Position numbers and translations under genes: made by a program. The notes beneath the pieces were generated by a model, which saw only the letters and a list, made by a program, of their open reading frames with translations, searched no databases and was not told the DNA's origin. Positions 43,996 to 51,648 of a DNA stretch of 64,000 nt are shown in pieces (within the stretch, counting starts at the first letter, position 1; each line of letters opens with the position of its first letter). The DNA comes from Streptomyces monomycini (GTDB lineage: Bacteria > Actinomycetota > Actinomycetes > Streptomycetales > Streptomycetaceae), in NCBI RefSeq assembly GCF_022271435.1, contig NZ_JAFIQY010000014.1, positions 46,845 through 110,844 of the forward strand. The letters run 5' to 3'.

Positions 43996-45372
43996 TCAGG
44001 TACGGGCAAGTCGCTTCAGCAGCAGGGCCGATGCGACCGGCCGCGCCCCCGCCTTGGCCACTCCGTCGGCCACCTCGCGGTCCGTGGAGACCACCACCAC
44101 CGGACGGCCGGGCGGCTCGGCCCGTACGAGCTGGCGGATCAGCTCGTCCGCCGTCACGCCCGGCTTGCTGAAGAGGACCCGCACCCCGCGCGGCGGCGCG
44201 AGCAGCACCGGCGCGGCCAGCTCGGCGCCGTCGAAGACACACGTCATCTCCGCGCCGGTCTGGGCGGCCAGCACCGCGAGACCGCCCAGCAGCCGCAGCC
44301 GCTGCTTGTCCAACGGCATCGTGGGATAACCGGTCTTGGTGACGTTGTAACCGTCCACCACCAGGTGGGCCTGCGGCAGCGCCAGCAGCTGGTCCAGCAG
44401 GGCCGGGTCGGTCTCCGACAGCGCGCGCGTGGCGATGTCCTTGGGCGTCATCTTGCCCGGGGCCACCGCGTCCACGGTGTCCGCCGGGTGCGTGTCGGCG
44501 GGCGGCAGTGCCAGTTCCCGGCGCAGCCCCTGGGCCGCGTCCAGGACGGTGTCCAGCAGCAGCCGCAGTCGCATGTCCTCGACGCTGCGGCCTTCACGGG
44601 TGGCGCGGCGGCTGGCCTCCAGGGACGCCTCGACCTCCGCGACACGGGCCTTCAGGCGGCGCGCCTCGCTGTCGGCCACGGTCTTCTCCTGCGCGGCGGC
44701 GGCCCGTACGGACTCCGCCTCCGCCGCGGCCTTGCGCGCGGCCGCCTCGCCCCGCTTGACGTCGCTGAGCGCGCTGCGCAGCTTGCGGTGCAACGACTCG
44801 TTCTCCTTGCGCAGCGCGTCCAGGTCGCCGCGGGTGCGGTCGGCCTCGGCGCGGGCCTGCGCGCGGACCTGCGCCAGCTCCTCGCGCAGCGCGGCCAGCT
44901 CGCGTTCGGCCTCCTCGCCGGCCTGCTCCGCGCGGGCGCGCTGCGCCTCCTCGCCGGCCGCCGCGACCAGCTTGACCCAGCCTTCGGGGCGCAGCACATA
45001 GGCCGCCGCCGCGACATCGAGCGGGTCGGCGGCGGCGGGCGGGGTGCCGTTGTCCAGCGCCTCGGCCAGTTCCGGCTGGGCCTCGCGCAGCCGGCCCGCG
45101 ATCCGCTGCCGGAAGACCGCGTCGTTCTCCAGCGCGGCCGCCATCGCGTTGCCCGCGAACTTGGCCCGGCGGCTGGGGGTGAACCGGGCGTACTGCCGCA
45201 GCGGCGGCGGAAGTTCGGCGACCGTCAGGCCGCCGAAGGACTCCGCGGTGAGCGCCACGACCCGGCGCCGCACGCCCTCGGGCAGGGGACGGTCGAGCAC
45301 CTCGTCCGCCTCGGCCGCACCGGCCTCGGCACCGTGCTCCGCCCCCGCGGGCCCTTCTGGACGCTCCACCAC
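43996..45372 (-). CDS. NYN-domain (PIN-like) protein with long coiled coil
   Basis: 458 residues. Residues 30-130 form a helical domain (RRRVVALTAESFGG...YARFTPSRRAKFAG). Residues 135-270 are a strongly charged coiled coil rich in Ala, Glu and Arg (many hydrophobic heptads). The C-terminus (about 335-458) is a YacP/NYN-like nuclease fold: HLVVDGYNVTKTGYP carries the first acidic residue, CVFDGAEL the next, VLFSKPGVTADELI and VVVVSTDREVADG the others. NYN domains cut RNA; YacP (Rae1) acts on ribosome-bound mRNA. Target unknown. It is followed 31 bases upstream in the same unit by a zinc-ribbon protein. Confidence 0.85.
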   Translation of the reverse strand: MVERPEGPAGAEHGAEAGAAEADEVLDRPLPEGVRRRVVALTAESFGGLTVAELPPPLRQYARFTPSRRAKFAGNAMAAALENDAVFRQRIAGRLREAQPELAEALDNGTPPAAADPLDVAAAAYVLRPEGWVKLVAAAGEEAQRARAEQAGEEAERELAALREELAQVRAQARAEADRTRGDLDALRKENESLHRKLRSALSDVKRGEAAARKAAAEAESVRAAAAQEKTVADSEARRLKARVAEVEASLEASRRATREGRSVEDMRLRLLLDTVLDAAQGLRRELALPPADTHPADTVDAVAPGKMTPKDIATRALSETDPALLDQLLALPQAHLVVDGYNVTKTGYPTMPLDKQRLRLLGGLAVLAAQTGAEMTCVFDGAELAAPVLLAPPRGVRVLFSKPGVTADELIRQLVRAEPPGRPVVVVSTDREVADGVAKAGARPVASALLLKRLART

Positions 45373-45403
45373 TGCTGCATCGCTCCGATCTCAGGCGCTC
45401 GAC

Positions 45404-45643
45404 TCAGGCGCCGGCGCCGGGCCGGTCGACCAGCTCGATCTGGTCGACCGCGTTGCACCAGCGGCAGCGCACGGACTCGATGCTCTCACTGAGCACCTCG
45501 CGTTCCTCCACCTTCGGCTCCCCGGCGAGGTCGAGGTGGAGGTACTCCACGACCTCGGAACGGCGAGTGACGTCGAAGCGCGTCAGATTGCCGCACAGGG
45601 TGCAGCGCCACCGCGTCCCGTCCGTCGGCAGGGGAACAGCCAT
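45404..45643 (-). CDS. Small zinc-ribbon protein
   Basis: 79 residues with two CxxC pairs: Cys14/Cys17 (RCTLCG) and Cys60/Cys63 (RCRWCN), which should hold one zinc ion. Between them lies a basic patch (TRRSEVVEYLHLDLA) and an acidic one (KVEEREVL). Such ribbons commonly bind RNA or protein. It is 31 bases upstream of the NYN nuclease gene on the same strand, so both are probably in one mRNA and may work together on RNA. The family is conserved in Streptomyces as far as I know but unnamed. Confidence 0.8.
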   Translation of the reverse strand: MAVPLPTDGTRWRCTLCGNLTRFDVTRRSEVVEYLHLDLAGEPKVEEREVLSESIESVRCRWCNAVDQIELVDRPGAGA

Positions 45644-45850
45644 GGTGTCGTCCTCTTTCGTCGCGTTCGGGCGAGCGGGGCTCGTGCTGTCGTTCGGGGG
45701 CTTCCCGCGGTGCGCCGTCGGACTGCGGAAGTACGCGGGGTACTGACCGTTACCCTACGGCCTGACGCGTGTACGGCGCGGCCCCGCCCGGGAGGCGGGA
45801 CGCGGCGAGGCACTCTGTCCCGATTGCCCGTATTACGCCATGATCACTTC

Positions 45851-46636
45851 ATGACGGCCCCGCTCCTGACCCCCCGGACGCCCCGCGCCCGCTCGGTGCT
45901 GACCGTGTTCTCCCGGATGACGAACGTCCTGATCGCCCTGTGCTGCGTGGTCTTCGTCGTCGGGCCCGCCTCCGGCCTCAACGGCATATACGGCACCGGC
46001 GACGCCGTCGTCCAGGCGCAGACCGCGTACTTCGAACGCTGGGGCGTCATCCCGCGCGACCTGTGGAGCGGCTCCCCCGGCCCGCTGCTCACCCCGCTGA
46101 CCGCCCTGTTCGTGCACGGCAGCTGGCTGCACCTGCTGGGCAACGTCCTCTTCCTGTACGTCTTCGGCGGCATGGCCGAGGACCGCATGGGCCGGCTGCC
46201 GTTCACCCTCTTCTACCTCGTCACCGGCTACCTGGCCCTGATGGGCTACGCGGCCGCGCACGCCTCCTCGGGACAGACCCTGGTCGGCGCCTCCGGGGCG
46301 ATCTCCGGGGTGCTGGGGGCGTTCCTCTACCTCTTCCCCAAGGCCCGGGTCACCAGCATCTACCCGTTCCTCTTCTTCCTCCCGCTGCGCTTCCCGGCGT
46401 GGATCGTGCTGCTGTTCTGGTTCGTCCTCCAGTGGATCGCCGCGCAGCGCGGCCCCAGCACCCCGGGCGTGGCCTATCTCGCCCATGTCGTGGGCTTCGC
46501 GGTGGGCTTCCTGTACGCCTGGGTGCGGTACCGGCCGAGCCCCGCTCCGGCCGGGGGAACCGCCGCGCCCACCGGTAGGGTGGACTCCGCCGGAACGGCG
46601 AAGCAGCAGGCGGCCGAGGGAGAGAGCCAACCGTGA
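45851..46636 (+). CDS. Rhomboid-family intramembrane serine protease
   Basis: 261 residues from ATG 45851; no strong ribosome site is visible and the frame is open further upstream inside the NYN gene region. Seven or so membrane helices. Rhomboid marks: LFVHGSWLHLLGNVLFLYVFG near 87-107 (His and Asn of the oxyanion hole), the catalytic Ser148 in GASGAISG and His212 in AHVVGFAVGF. It would cut a membrane protein within the bilayer; substrate unknown. Its stop overlaps the start of the Lrp-domain gene by four bases. The C-terminal 35 residues are low-complexity. Confidence 0.92.
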   Translation: MTAPLLTPRTPRARSVLTVFSRMTNVLIALCCVVFVVGPASGLNGIYGTGDAVVQAQTAYFERWGVIPRDLWSGSPGPLLTPLTALFVHGSWLHLLGNVLFLYVFGGMAEDRMGRLPFTLFYLVTGYLALMGYAAAHASSGQTLVGASGAISGVLGAFLYLFPKARVTSIYPFLFFLPLRFPAWIVLLFWFVLQWIAAQRGPSTPGVAYLAHVVGFAVGFLYAWVRYRPSPAPAGGTAAPTGRVDSAGTAKQQAAEGESQP

Positions 46637-46914
46637 TCACTTCGATCGTGCTCATCAAGACCAGCGTGGACCAGATCCCGGAGATCGCGGAGAAGATCGC
46701 CGCTCTGGAGGGCGTCAGCGAGGTCTACTCGGTCACCGGTGCGCACGACCTGATCGCGCTGGTGCGGGTGGCCCGGCACGACGACCTGGCGGACGTCATC
46801 CCGGGCCGGATCAGCAAGGTGCCGGGCGTCGCCTCCACCGAGACGCACATCGCCTTCCGTACGTACTCCCAGCACGACCTGGAAGCGGCCTTCGCCATCG
46901 GCCTGGACGCCTGA
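46633..46914 (+). CDS. Lrp/AsnC ligand-binding (RAM) domain protein without DNA-binding domain
   Basis: 93 residues consisting only of the effector-binding domain of Lrp/AsnC regulators (SIVLIKTSVDQIPEIAEKIAAL, VYSVTGAHDLIALVR, ETHIAFRTY). No helix-turn-helix is present. Such stand-alone RAM proteins bind amino acids and may form dimers or octamers with other Lrp proteins. The GTG start overlaps the rhomboid stop (GTGA), with GGAGAGAG before it, so translation is coupled; a role in sensing amino acids with the protease is a guess. Confidence 0.9.
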   Translation: MITSIVLIKTSVDQIPEIAEKIAALEGVSEVYSVTGAHDLIALVRVARHDDLADVIPGRISKVPGVASTETHIAFRTYSQHDLEAAFAIGLDA

Positions 46915-46962
46915 CCGGGCGACCGGGCCGGACCGCCACCGCCACCACCATCACGTACAAAA

Positions 46963-47004
46963 CCCGCGCCGCGGCGCCCGGACAGCGGAGCGCCGCGACG
47001 CGGG
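46963..47004. terminator. Bidirectional hairpin terminator between convergent genes
   Basis: A 15-bp stem with one mismatch (46963-46977 with 46990-47004) lies between the Lrp-domain gene stop (46914) and the class V aminotransferase stop (47017). An AAAA run at 46959-46962 gives a U-tract on the minus strand, so it works best for that side. Confidence 0.75.
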
Positions 47005-47016
47005 CGGTTCACAGGA

Positions 47017-48417
47017 CTACGCCGCGGTGTCCGGCACGCAGCGCCCGTCCTCGGTGCGGTAGCTCCAGCGCGCGCCCTGCGTCACCAGCTCCTTGACGGC
47101 CTGGACGAAACGGTCCACGTGCTCGTCGGGCGTACCGGCCCCGAAGCTCACCCGGATGGCGTTCAGGCTCCGCTCCCCCGGCGCTCCTTCGGGCGCGCCG
47201 CACGCGCCCGGCGCCTCGGACGCGGCGCCCAGCAGGGTCCGTACCAGGGGGTGCGCGCAGAACAGCCCGTCGCGCACGCCGATGCCGTACTCGGCGGAGA
47301 GCGCCGCCGCGAAGTGCGAGCTGTTCCAGCCCTCGACGACGAAGGACAGCACGCCCACCCGCGGCGCGTCGTCCCCGAACAGCGAGAGCACGGTCACCTC
47401 GGGCACCTCGGCGAGGCCCGCCCGTACCCGCTCGACCAGCCGCTGCTCCCGGGCGACCAGGCTCTCGAAGCCCGCCTCGGTGAGCGCCTTGCAGGCGGCC
47501 GCGATGGCGTAGACACCGATGACGTTGGGCGAGCCGGCCTCGTGGCGGGCCGCGGTGGTGTGCCAGTCGACGTCCACCCCGCCGTCGGCGCGGCGCGCGA
47601 CCGTACGGCTGGCGCCGCCGCCCGCGAGGTACGGCTCCGCCGCCTGGAGCCAGTCGGCGCGTCCGGCCAGCACGCCGGCCCCGAAGGGCGCGTACAGCTT
47701 GTGGCCGGAGAAGGCGGCCCAGTCCACGTCCAGCTCCGCGATGTCGACCGGGTGGTGCGGCGCGAGCTGGGCGGCGTCGAGCACGATCCGCGCGCCGTGC
47801 GCGTGCGCCGCGGCGGCCAGCTCCCGTACGGGCCACAGTTCCCCGGTCACATTGGAAGCACCCGTCACGCAGACCAGCGCATTCCGATACGGCTCGCGCT
47901 CCGCCAGCGCCCGCTCCAGCGTGTCCACCGCCTGCCGCGGCGTACGGGGCGCGTCCAGGTACGTCACCTCGACGTCGGCGCGCTGCTCCCAGGGCAGCAG
48001 CGAGGCGTGGTGCTCGGTCTCGAAGACGAACACCCGGGTGTCCGCGGGCAGCACGGCGGCCAGCAGGTTCAGCGAGTCGGTGGTGGAGCGGGTGAAGACC
48101 ACCTGGTCTCCCTCCCTGCACCCGAGGAAACCGGCGACCGCCGCCCGGCTGTTCTCGAACAGGTCGGTGGACAGCTGCGAGAGGTAGCCCGCGCCGCGGT
48201 GGACGCTGCCGTAGTACGGGGCGTACGCGGCCACGTCGTCCCAGACGCGCTGGAGCGCCGGGGCGCTGGCGGCGATGTCCAGCGCCGCGTACTCGACCTC
48301 GCCGCCGGTGACGAGCGGGACCAGCACGTCCCGGCCCAGCACGGGCAGCGGGGCACAGACGGCGGCGTCGGTGGCGGCATCGGTGGCGGTGGTGGCAGCG
48401 GTAGCGGAAACAGGCAT
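47017..48417 (-). CDS. Class V aminotransferase, SufS-like cysteine desulfurase type
   Basis: 466 residues from ATG 48417 (GGGAG six bases upstream); the longer frame to 48651 covers the riboswitch and is not coding. Fold-type I PLP enzyme: VFTRSTTDSLNLLAA (about 127-141), ETEHHASLLPWE with the conserved His (about 160), DAAQLAPHHPVD (about 225), the PLP lysine in FSGHKLYAPFGAGVL near 245 and a possible catalytic Cys in RDGLFCAHPLVRTL near 400, as in SufS-type desulfurases. Regulation by a SAM-IV riboswitch ties it to sulfur or methionine metabolism. The exact reaction (cysteine desulfurase or a related lyase) is not certain. Confidence 0.85.
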   Translation of the reverse strand: MPVSATAATTATDAATDAAVCAPLPVLGRDVLVPLVTGGEVEYAALDIAASAPALQRVWDDVAAYAPYYGSVHRGAGYLSQLSTDLFENSRAAVAGFLGCREGDQVVFTRSTTDSLNLLAAVLPADTRVFVFETEHHASLLPWEQRADVEVTYLDAPRTPRQAVDTLERALAEREPYRNALVCVTGASNVTGELWPVRELAAAAHAHGARIVLDAAQLAPHHPVDIAELDVDWAAFSGHKLYAPFGAGVLAGRADWLQAAEPYLAGGGASRTVARRADGGVDVDWHTTAARHEAGSPNVIGVYAIAAACKALTEAGFESLVAREQRLVERVRAGLAEVPEVTVLSLFGDDAPRVGVLSFVVEGWNSSHFAAALSAEYGIGVRDGLFCAHPLVRTLLGAASEAPGACGAPEGAPGERSLNAIRVSFGAGTPDEHVDRFVQAVKELVTQGARWSYRTEDGRCVPDTAA

Positions 48418-48536
48418 GGCGAACTCCCGTGAAGGCAGGGCGACTTCGCTGCGGGGCACGCACGCCGAAGCGGGGCCGGACCGGCAGCGGTGAAAGAAAA
48501 AGGGGTGAGCAAAAACGGAGAACGGGGCCGACGGCC

Positions 48537-48557
48537 CTAACGCATTCGCTGAATCAC
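48537..48557 (-). CDS. Possible six-residue leader peptide ORF after the SAM-IV riboswitch
   Basis: GTG ATT CAG CGA ATG CGT TAG encodes a six-residue peptide with a final Met-Arg. GGGAG lies seven bases before the GTG, the same site sequence as at the main gene, and can pair in a small hairpin. Whether it is translated is unknown; it is too short to prove from sequence. Confidence 0.25.
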   Translation of the reverse strand: MIQRMR

Positions 48558-48579
48558 GGGAGAACTCCCTCAAGGACCA

Positions 48580-48601
48580 GGATCCCTGGCACGAGGGATC
48601 C
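48580..48601 (-). terminator. Hairpin directly after the SAM-IV aptamer
   Basis: An 8-bp stem GGATCCCT / AGGGATCC with a 6-base spacer. It overlaps the last bases of the riboswitch, so it can act as an expression platform: either terminator or anti-Shine-Dalgarno element depending on ligand binding. No U-tract follows. Confidence 0.5.
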
Positions 48602-48714
48602 GCGCTTGCCGCAGACCTCGCTGCCTGCGACCTGGTCATCACCCGGGGCACCCCGCCACGGACGGAGGGTTGCCGGACAGCGGGCCGGGGCCGTAGTCGC
48701 TGTCACTCGTGACC
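48598..48714 (-). ncRNA. SAM-IV riboswitch
   Basis: Read on the minus strand the leader has the SAM-IV blocks: GGTCACGAGTGACAGCGAC, GCTGTCCGGCAACCCTCC, GGCGGGGTGCCCCGGGTGATGACC and the closing GCGGCAAGCGCGGAT. The ligand is S-adenosylmethionine and the class is found in actinomycetes before sulfur-metabolism genes. Binding should reduce expression of the SufS-like aminotransferase gene. I identify it from memory of the motif; a covariance model search would settle it. Confidence 0.88.
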
Positions 48715-48722
48715 TGGGCAGC

Positions 48723-48750
48723 ATCATGCCACACGATCGGGAACGCGCAA
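48723..48750 (-). promoter_or_regulatory. Promoter of the SAM-IV leader
   Basis: TTGCGC (48750-48745), a 16-base spacer and CATGAT (48728-48723) on the minus strand. Transcription would begin near 48716, just before the aptamer. Confidence 0.5.
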
Positions 48751-48777
48751 GGCCCGGTCCGCATCCCGGACCGGGCC
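48751..48777 (-). terminator. Hairpin terminator after trpD
   Basis: A perfect 11-bp stem GGCCCGGTCCG / CGGACCGGGCC with a 5-base loop, just past the trpD stop at 48799. Confidence 0.85.
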
Positions 48778-48798
48778 CCGCGTCACACCACGGCCGCC

Positions 48799-49863
48799 TC
48801 ACGCGTTGCTGGCCGCCACCCACCGCTCCAGCGCCCGGCGGGCCGCCCCCGAGTCGATGGCCTCGGCGGCCCGCTCGATGCCGGCCGCGAGCTGCTCGTT
48901 CAGCGGCGCCGCGGTCGGCTCCAGGGCCACCAGCGCCGCGGCCGAGTTGAGCAGCACCGCGTCCCGCACCGGCCCGGTCTCGCCACCCAGCAGGCGGCGG
49001 GCCACGTCCGCGTTGTACGAGGCGTCGGCGCCGCGCAGCGCCTCCACGGGCACCAGGCCGATGCCCACGTCCCGCGGGTCGAAGGCCTCCTCGCGTACGC
49101 CGCCGTCGCGGACGACCCAGACCTTCGACGTGGCGGTGGTCGTCAGTTCGTCCAGCCCGTCGTCGCCCCGGAAGACCAGCGCGCTGGAGCCGCGTTCGGC
49201 CAGCACGCCGGCCAGGATCGGCGCCATCCGCGCGTCGGCCACGCCGGTGGCCTGGGCCCGTACCTTCGCCGGGTTGGTCAGCGGGCCCAGCACGTTGAAC
49301 GTCGTACGGATGCCCAGCTCGCGCCGGGCCGGTGCCACGTGCCGCAGCGACGGGTGGAACTTGACCGCGAAGCAGAAGGTGATCCCGGCCTCCTCGGCGA
49401 CCTCGACGACCCGGCGCGGGGTCAGGTCCAGGTTGACGCCCAGCTTCTCCAGCACGTCGGACGCGCCGCTGGCCGACGAGGCGGCGCGGTTGCCGTGCTT
49501 GACCACCTTCGCGCCGGTGCCGGCCACCACGATCGAGGACATCGTGGAGATGTTGACGGTCTTGGCGCCGTCGCCGCCGGTGCCGACGATGTCCACGCTC
49601 GGGCCCGGCACGTCGATGAGGTTGGCGTGCGCGTACATCGCCCGTACCAGGCCGGTGATCTCGGCGACCGTCTCGCCCTTGGCGCGCAGCGCCACCGCGA
49701 AGCCCGCGATCTGCGCGTCGGTGGCCTCGCCGCGCATGATCCGGTCCATCGCCCACGCGGTGTCGTCGGCGCCCAGGTCGCGGCCCTGGAGGAGCGCGTC
49801 CAGGACGCCCGGCCAGGTGCGGACCGCCACGCTGTCGCCGCCGTTCGGGGTCGCAACGTTCAT
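48799..49863 (-). CDS. trpD: Anthranilate phosphoribosyltransferase
   Basis: 354 residues from ATG 49863, with AGGAG eight bases upstream. It adds phosphoribose to anthranilate in tryptophan synthesis, following TrpEG encoded 29 kb away. Signatures: the catalytic glycine motif [18 protein letters not shown] (about 96-113), [20 protein letters not shown] (about 127-146), the anthranilate loop [37 protein letters not shown] (about 162-198 in parts) and the DDGLDE metal site. In M. tuberculosis trpD (Rv2192c) also lies beside the ctaE-qcrCAB genes. Confidence 0.96.
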   Translation of the reverse strand: MNVATPNGGDSVAVRTWPGVLDALLQGRDLGADDTAWAMDRIMRGEATDAQIAGFAVALRAKGETVAEITGLVRAMYAHANLIDVPGPSVDIVGTGGDGAKTVNISTMSSIVVAGTGAKVVKHGNRAASSASGASDVLEKLGVNLDLTPRRVVEVAEEAGITFCFAVKFHPSLRHVAPARRELGIRTTFNVLGPLTNPAKVRAQATGVADARMAPILAGVLAERGSSALVFRGDDGLDELTTTATSKVWVVRDGGVREEAFDPRDVGIGLVPVEALRGADASYNADVARRLLGGETGPVRDAVLLNSAAALVALEPTAAPLNEQLAAGIERAAEAIDSGAARRALERWVAASNA

Positions 49864-49928
49864 GGTCCACACTCCTGGATTCGTGTCCTGCTGGTGCCGA
49901 AACCTTATCCGGCGCCCTGGCATGCCGA

Positions 49929-49959
49929 AGGGCCCCGTCCGATGTACGGACGGGGCCCT
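49929..49959 (-). terminator. Hairpin terminator after qcrB
   Basis: A perfect 13-bp stem AGGGCCCCGTCCG / CGGACGGGGCCCT with a 5-base loop, 52 bases past the qcrB stop. It ends the ctaE-qcrCAB operon before trpD. Confidence 0.88.
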
Positions 49960-50010
49960 CTGGGTGGCGTACTTACGCGGGGGTACTAGCCGTGGGTCAC
50001 ACGGCGGGGA

Positions 50011-51648
50011 TCAGTGGTGGCCGTGGCCGCTGGTGATCTCCTTGTACTCCTCCGGGGTCGGCTTCGGGATGACGTTGTCCTCGCCGTAGTAGCCCTTGGA
50101 GAGCTTGGCGCGGAGCTTGGTCGTCCGCTTGACCTTCCGCTCGACACCGTTCTCGTCGACCTCCGGGCCGATCTCGAACGGCTTGGGCTGGTCGTGCTGG
50201 GTGAGCGTGTGCAGCTGCTCCTGGTTGAGCGGCTCGTGCACCTCGATGAACTCACCGTGCGGCAGCCGCTTGATGATGCCGGACTCGCGTCCGTGCAGCA
50301 CCTTGTCGCGGTCCCGGCGCTGGAGGCCCAGGCAGATCCGCTTGGTGACGATGAAGGCCACCACCGGCCCGACGAAGAAGCCGATCCGGACGAACCAGGT
50401 CAGCGCGTTCAGCGACAGGTGGAAGTGGGTGGCCCACAGGTCGTTGCCGCCGCCGATCAGCATGATGAGGTAGGCGGTCAGCCAGGCCACACCGAAGCCG
50501 GTACGGGTCGGGGCGTTGCGCGGGCGGTCCAGGATGTGGTGCTCGCGCTTGTCACCGGTGACCCAGGACTCGACGAACGGGTAGACCGCGATCGCTACCA
50601 GCACCAGCGGGAAGATGAGGATCGGGATCAGCACACCGAAGTTGATGGTGTGGCCCCAGATGTCCCACTCCCAGCCGGGCATCACACGGACCAGCCCCTC
50701 GGCGAAGCCCATGTACCAGTCGGGCTGGGCGCCGGTGGACACCTGGTCGGGCCGGTACGGGCCGATGGCCCACACCGGGTTGATGCTGGCGACCGCCGCG
50801 ATCACCGAGATCACGCCGAAGACCAGGAAGAAGAAGCCTCCGGCCTTGGCCATGTAGACCGGCAGCAGCGGCATGCCGACGACGTTCTTGTTGGTCTTGC
50901 CGGCACCCGGGAACTGCGTGTGCTTGTGGTAGAAGACCAGGATCAGGTGCGCCACCAGCAGACCCAGCATGATGCCGGGCAGCAGCAGGACGTGCACCGT
51001 GAAGAACCTCGGGATGATGTCGTGCCCCGGGAACTCCCCGCCGAAGATGAACATCTGCAGGTACGAGCCGACCAGCGGCATCGCCAGGATGACACCCTCG
51101 ATGAACCGGACGCCGGTGCCGGAGAGCAGGTCGTCCGGCAGCGAGTAGCCGGTGAAGCCGGTGAACATGCCGAGCACCAGCAGCAGGAAGCCGAACAGCC
51201 AGTTGACCTCGCGCGGCTTGCGGAAGGCGCCGGTGAAGAACACCCGCATCATGTGCACCATCATGGCGCCCAGGAAGACCAGGGCCGCCCAGTGGTGGAT
51301 CTGCCGGATGAGCAGACCGCCGCGCACGTCGAAGCTGATGTCCAGCGTCGACTCGAACGCCTGCGTCATCCGGATCCCGTGCATGGGCACGTACGAGCCG
51401 TGGTAGGTCACCTCGGCCATGCTCGGGTGGAAGAACAGCGTCAGGTAGACGCCGGTCAGGATGATGATGATGAAGCTGTAGAGGCAGATCTCACCGAGCA
51501 TGAAGGACCAGTGGTCCGGGAAGATCTTGCGCATGTTGGACTTGGCGAGGCTGTAGATGCCCAGCCGGCCGTCCGCCCAGTCGGCGATCCGCTCGCCCCG
51601 CGGCGCCTGGCCGCGGCGCGTGGTGGTCGCGCTCGTCTCGTTACTCAT
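50011..51648 (-). CDS. qcrB: Cytochrome bcc complex cytochrome b subunit
   Basis: 545 residues from ATG 51648, coupled to the qcrA stop by ATGA. It holds the two b hemes and both quinone sites of the actinobacterial menaquinol oxidase (complex III). Heme histidines are in RQIHHWAALVFLGAMMVHMMR (about 106-126) and FTVHVLLLPGIMLGLLVAHLILVFYHKHTQ (about 205-234, in parts). The Qo-site motif is PDWY (AQPDWYMGFAEGL), the actinobacterial version of PEWY. A long hydrophilic C-terminus (about 430-545) is typical of this phylum. It is last in ctaE-qcrC-qcrA-qcrB. Confidence 0.97.
   Translation of the reverse strand: MSNETSATTTRRGQAPRGERIADWADGRLGIYSLAKSNMRKIFPDHWSFMLGEICLYSFIIIILTGVYLTLFFHPSMAEVTYHGSYVPMHGIRMTQAFESTLDISFDVRGGLLIRQIHHWAALVFLGAMMVHMMRVFFTGAFRKPREVNWLFGFLLLVLGMFTGFTGYSLPDDLLSGTGVRFIEGVILAMPLVGSYLQMFIFGGEFPGHDIIPRFFTVHVLLLPGIMLGLLVAHLILVFYHKHTQFPGAGKTNKNVVGMPLLPVYMAKAGGFFFLVFGVISVIAAVASINPVWAIGPYRPDQVSTGAQPDWYMGFAEGLVRVMPGWEWDIWGHTINFGVLIPILIFPLVLVAIAVYPFVESWVTGDKREHHILDRPRNAPTRTGFGVAWLTAYLIMLIGGGNDLWATHFHLSLNALTWFVRIGFFVGPVVAFIVTKRICLGLQRRDRDKVLHGRESGIIKRLPHGEFIEVHEPLNQEQLHTLTQHDQPKPFEIGPEVDENGVERKVKRTTKLRAKLSKGYYGEDNVIPKPTPEEYKEITSGHGHH

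Larger units (their letters stand above)
48418..48798. other. 381-base leader and promoter region between trpD and the SufS-like gene
   Basis: It holds, on the minus strand: the trpD terminator (48751-48777), a promoter (48723-48750), a SAM-IV riboswitch (48598-48714), a hairpin (48580-48601), a seven-codon mini ORF (48537-48557) and a ~115-base untranslated stretch up to the start codon. Confidence 0.75.

Noticed and set aside
48418-48651. N-terminal extension of the SufS-like protein
   Set aside because: The frame is open to 48651, but that DNA is the SAM-IV leader; the ribosome site and conserved start are at 48417.
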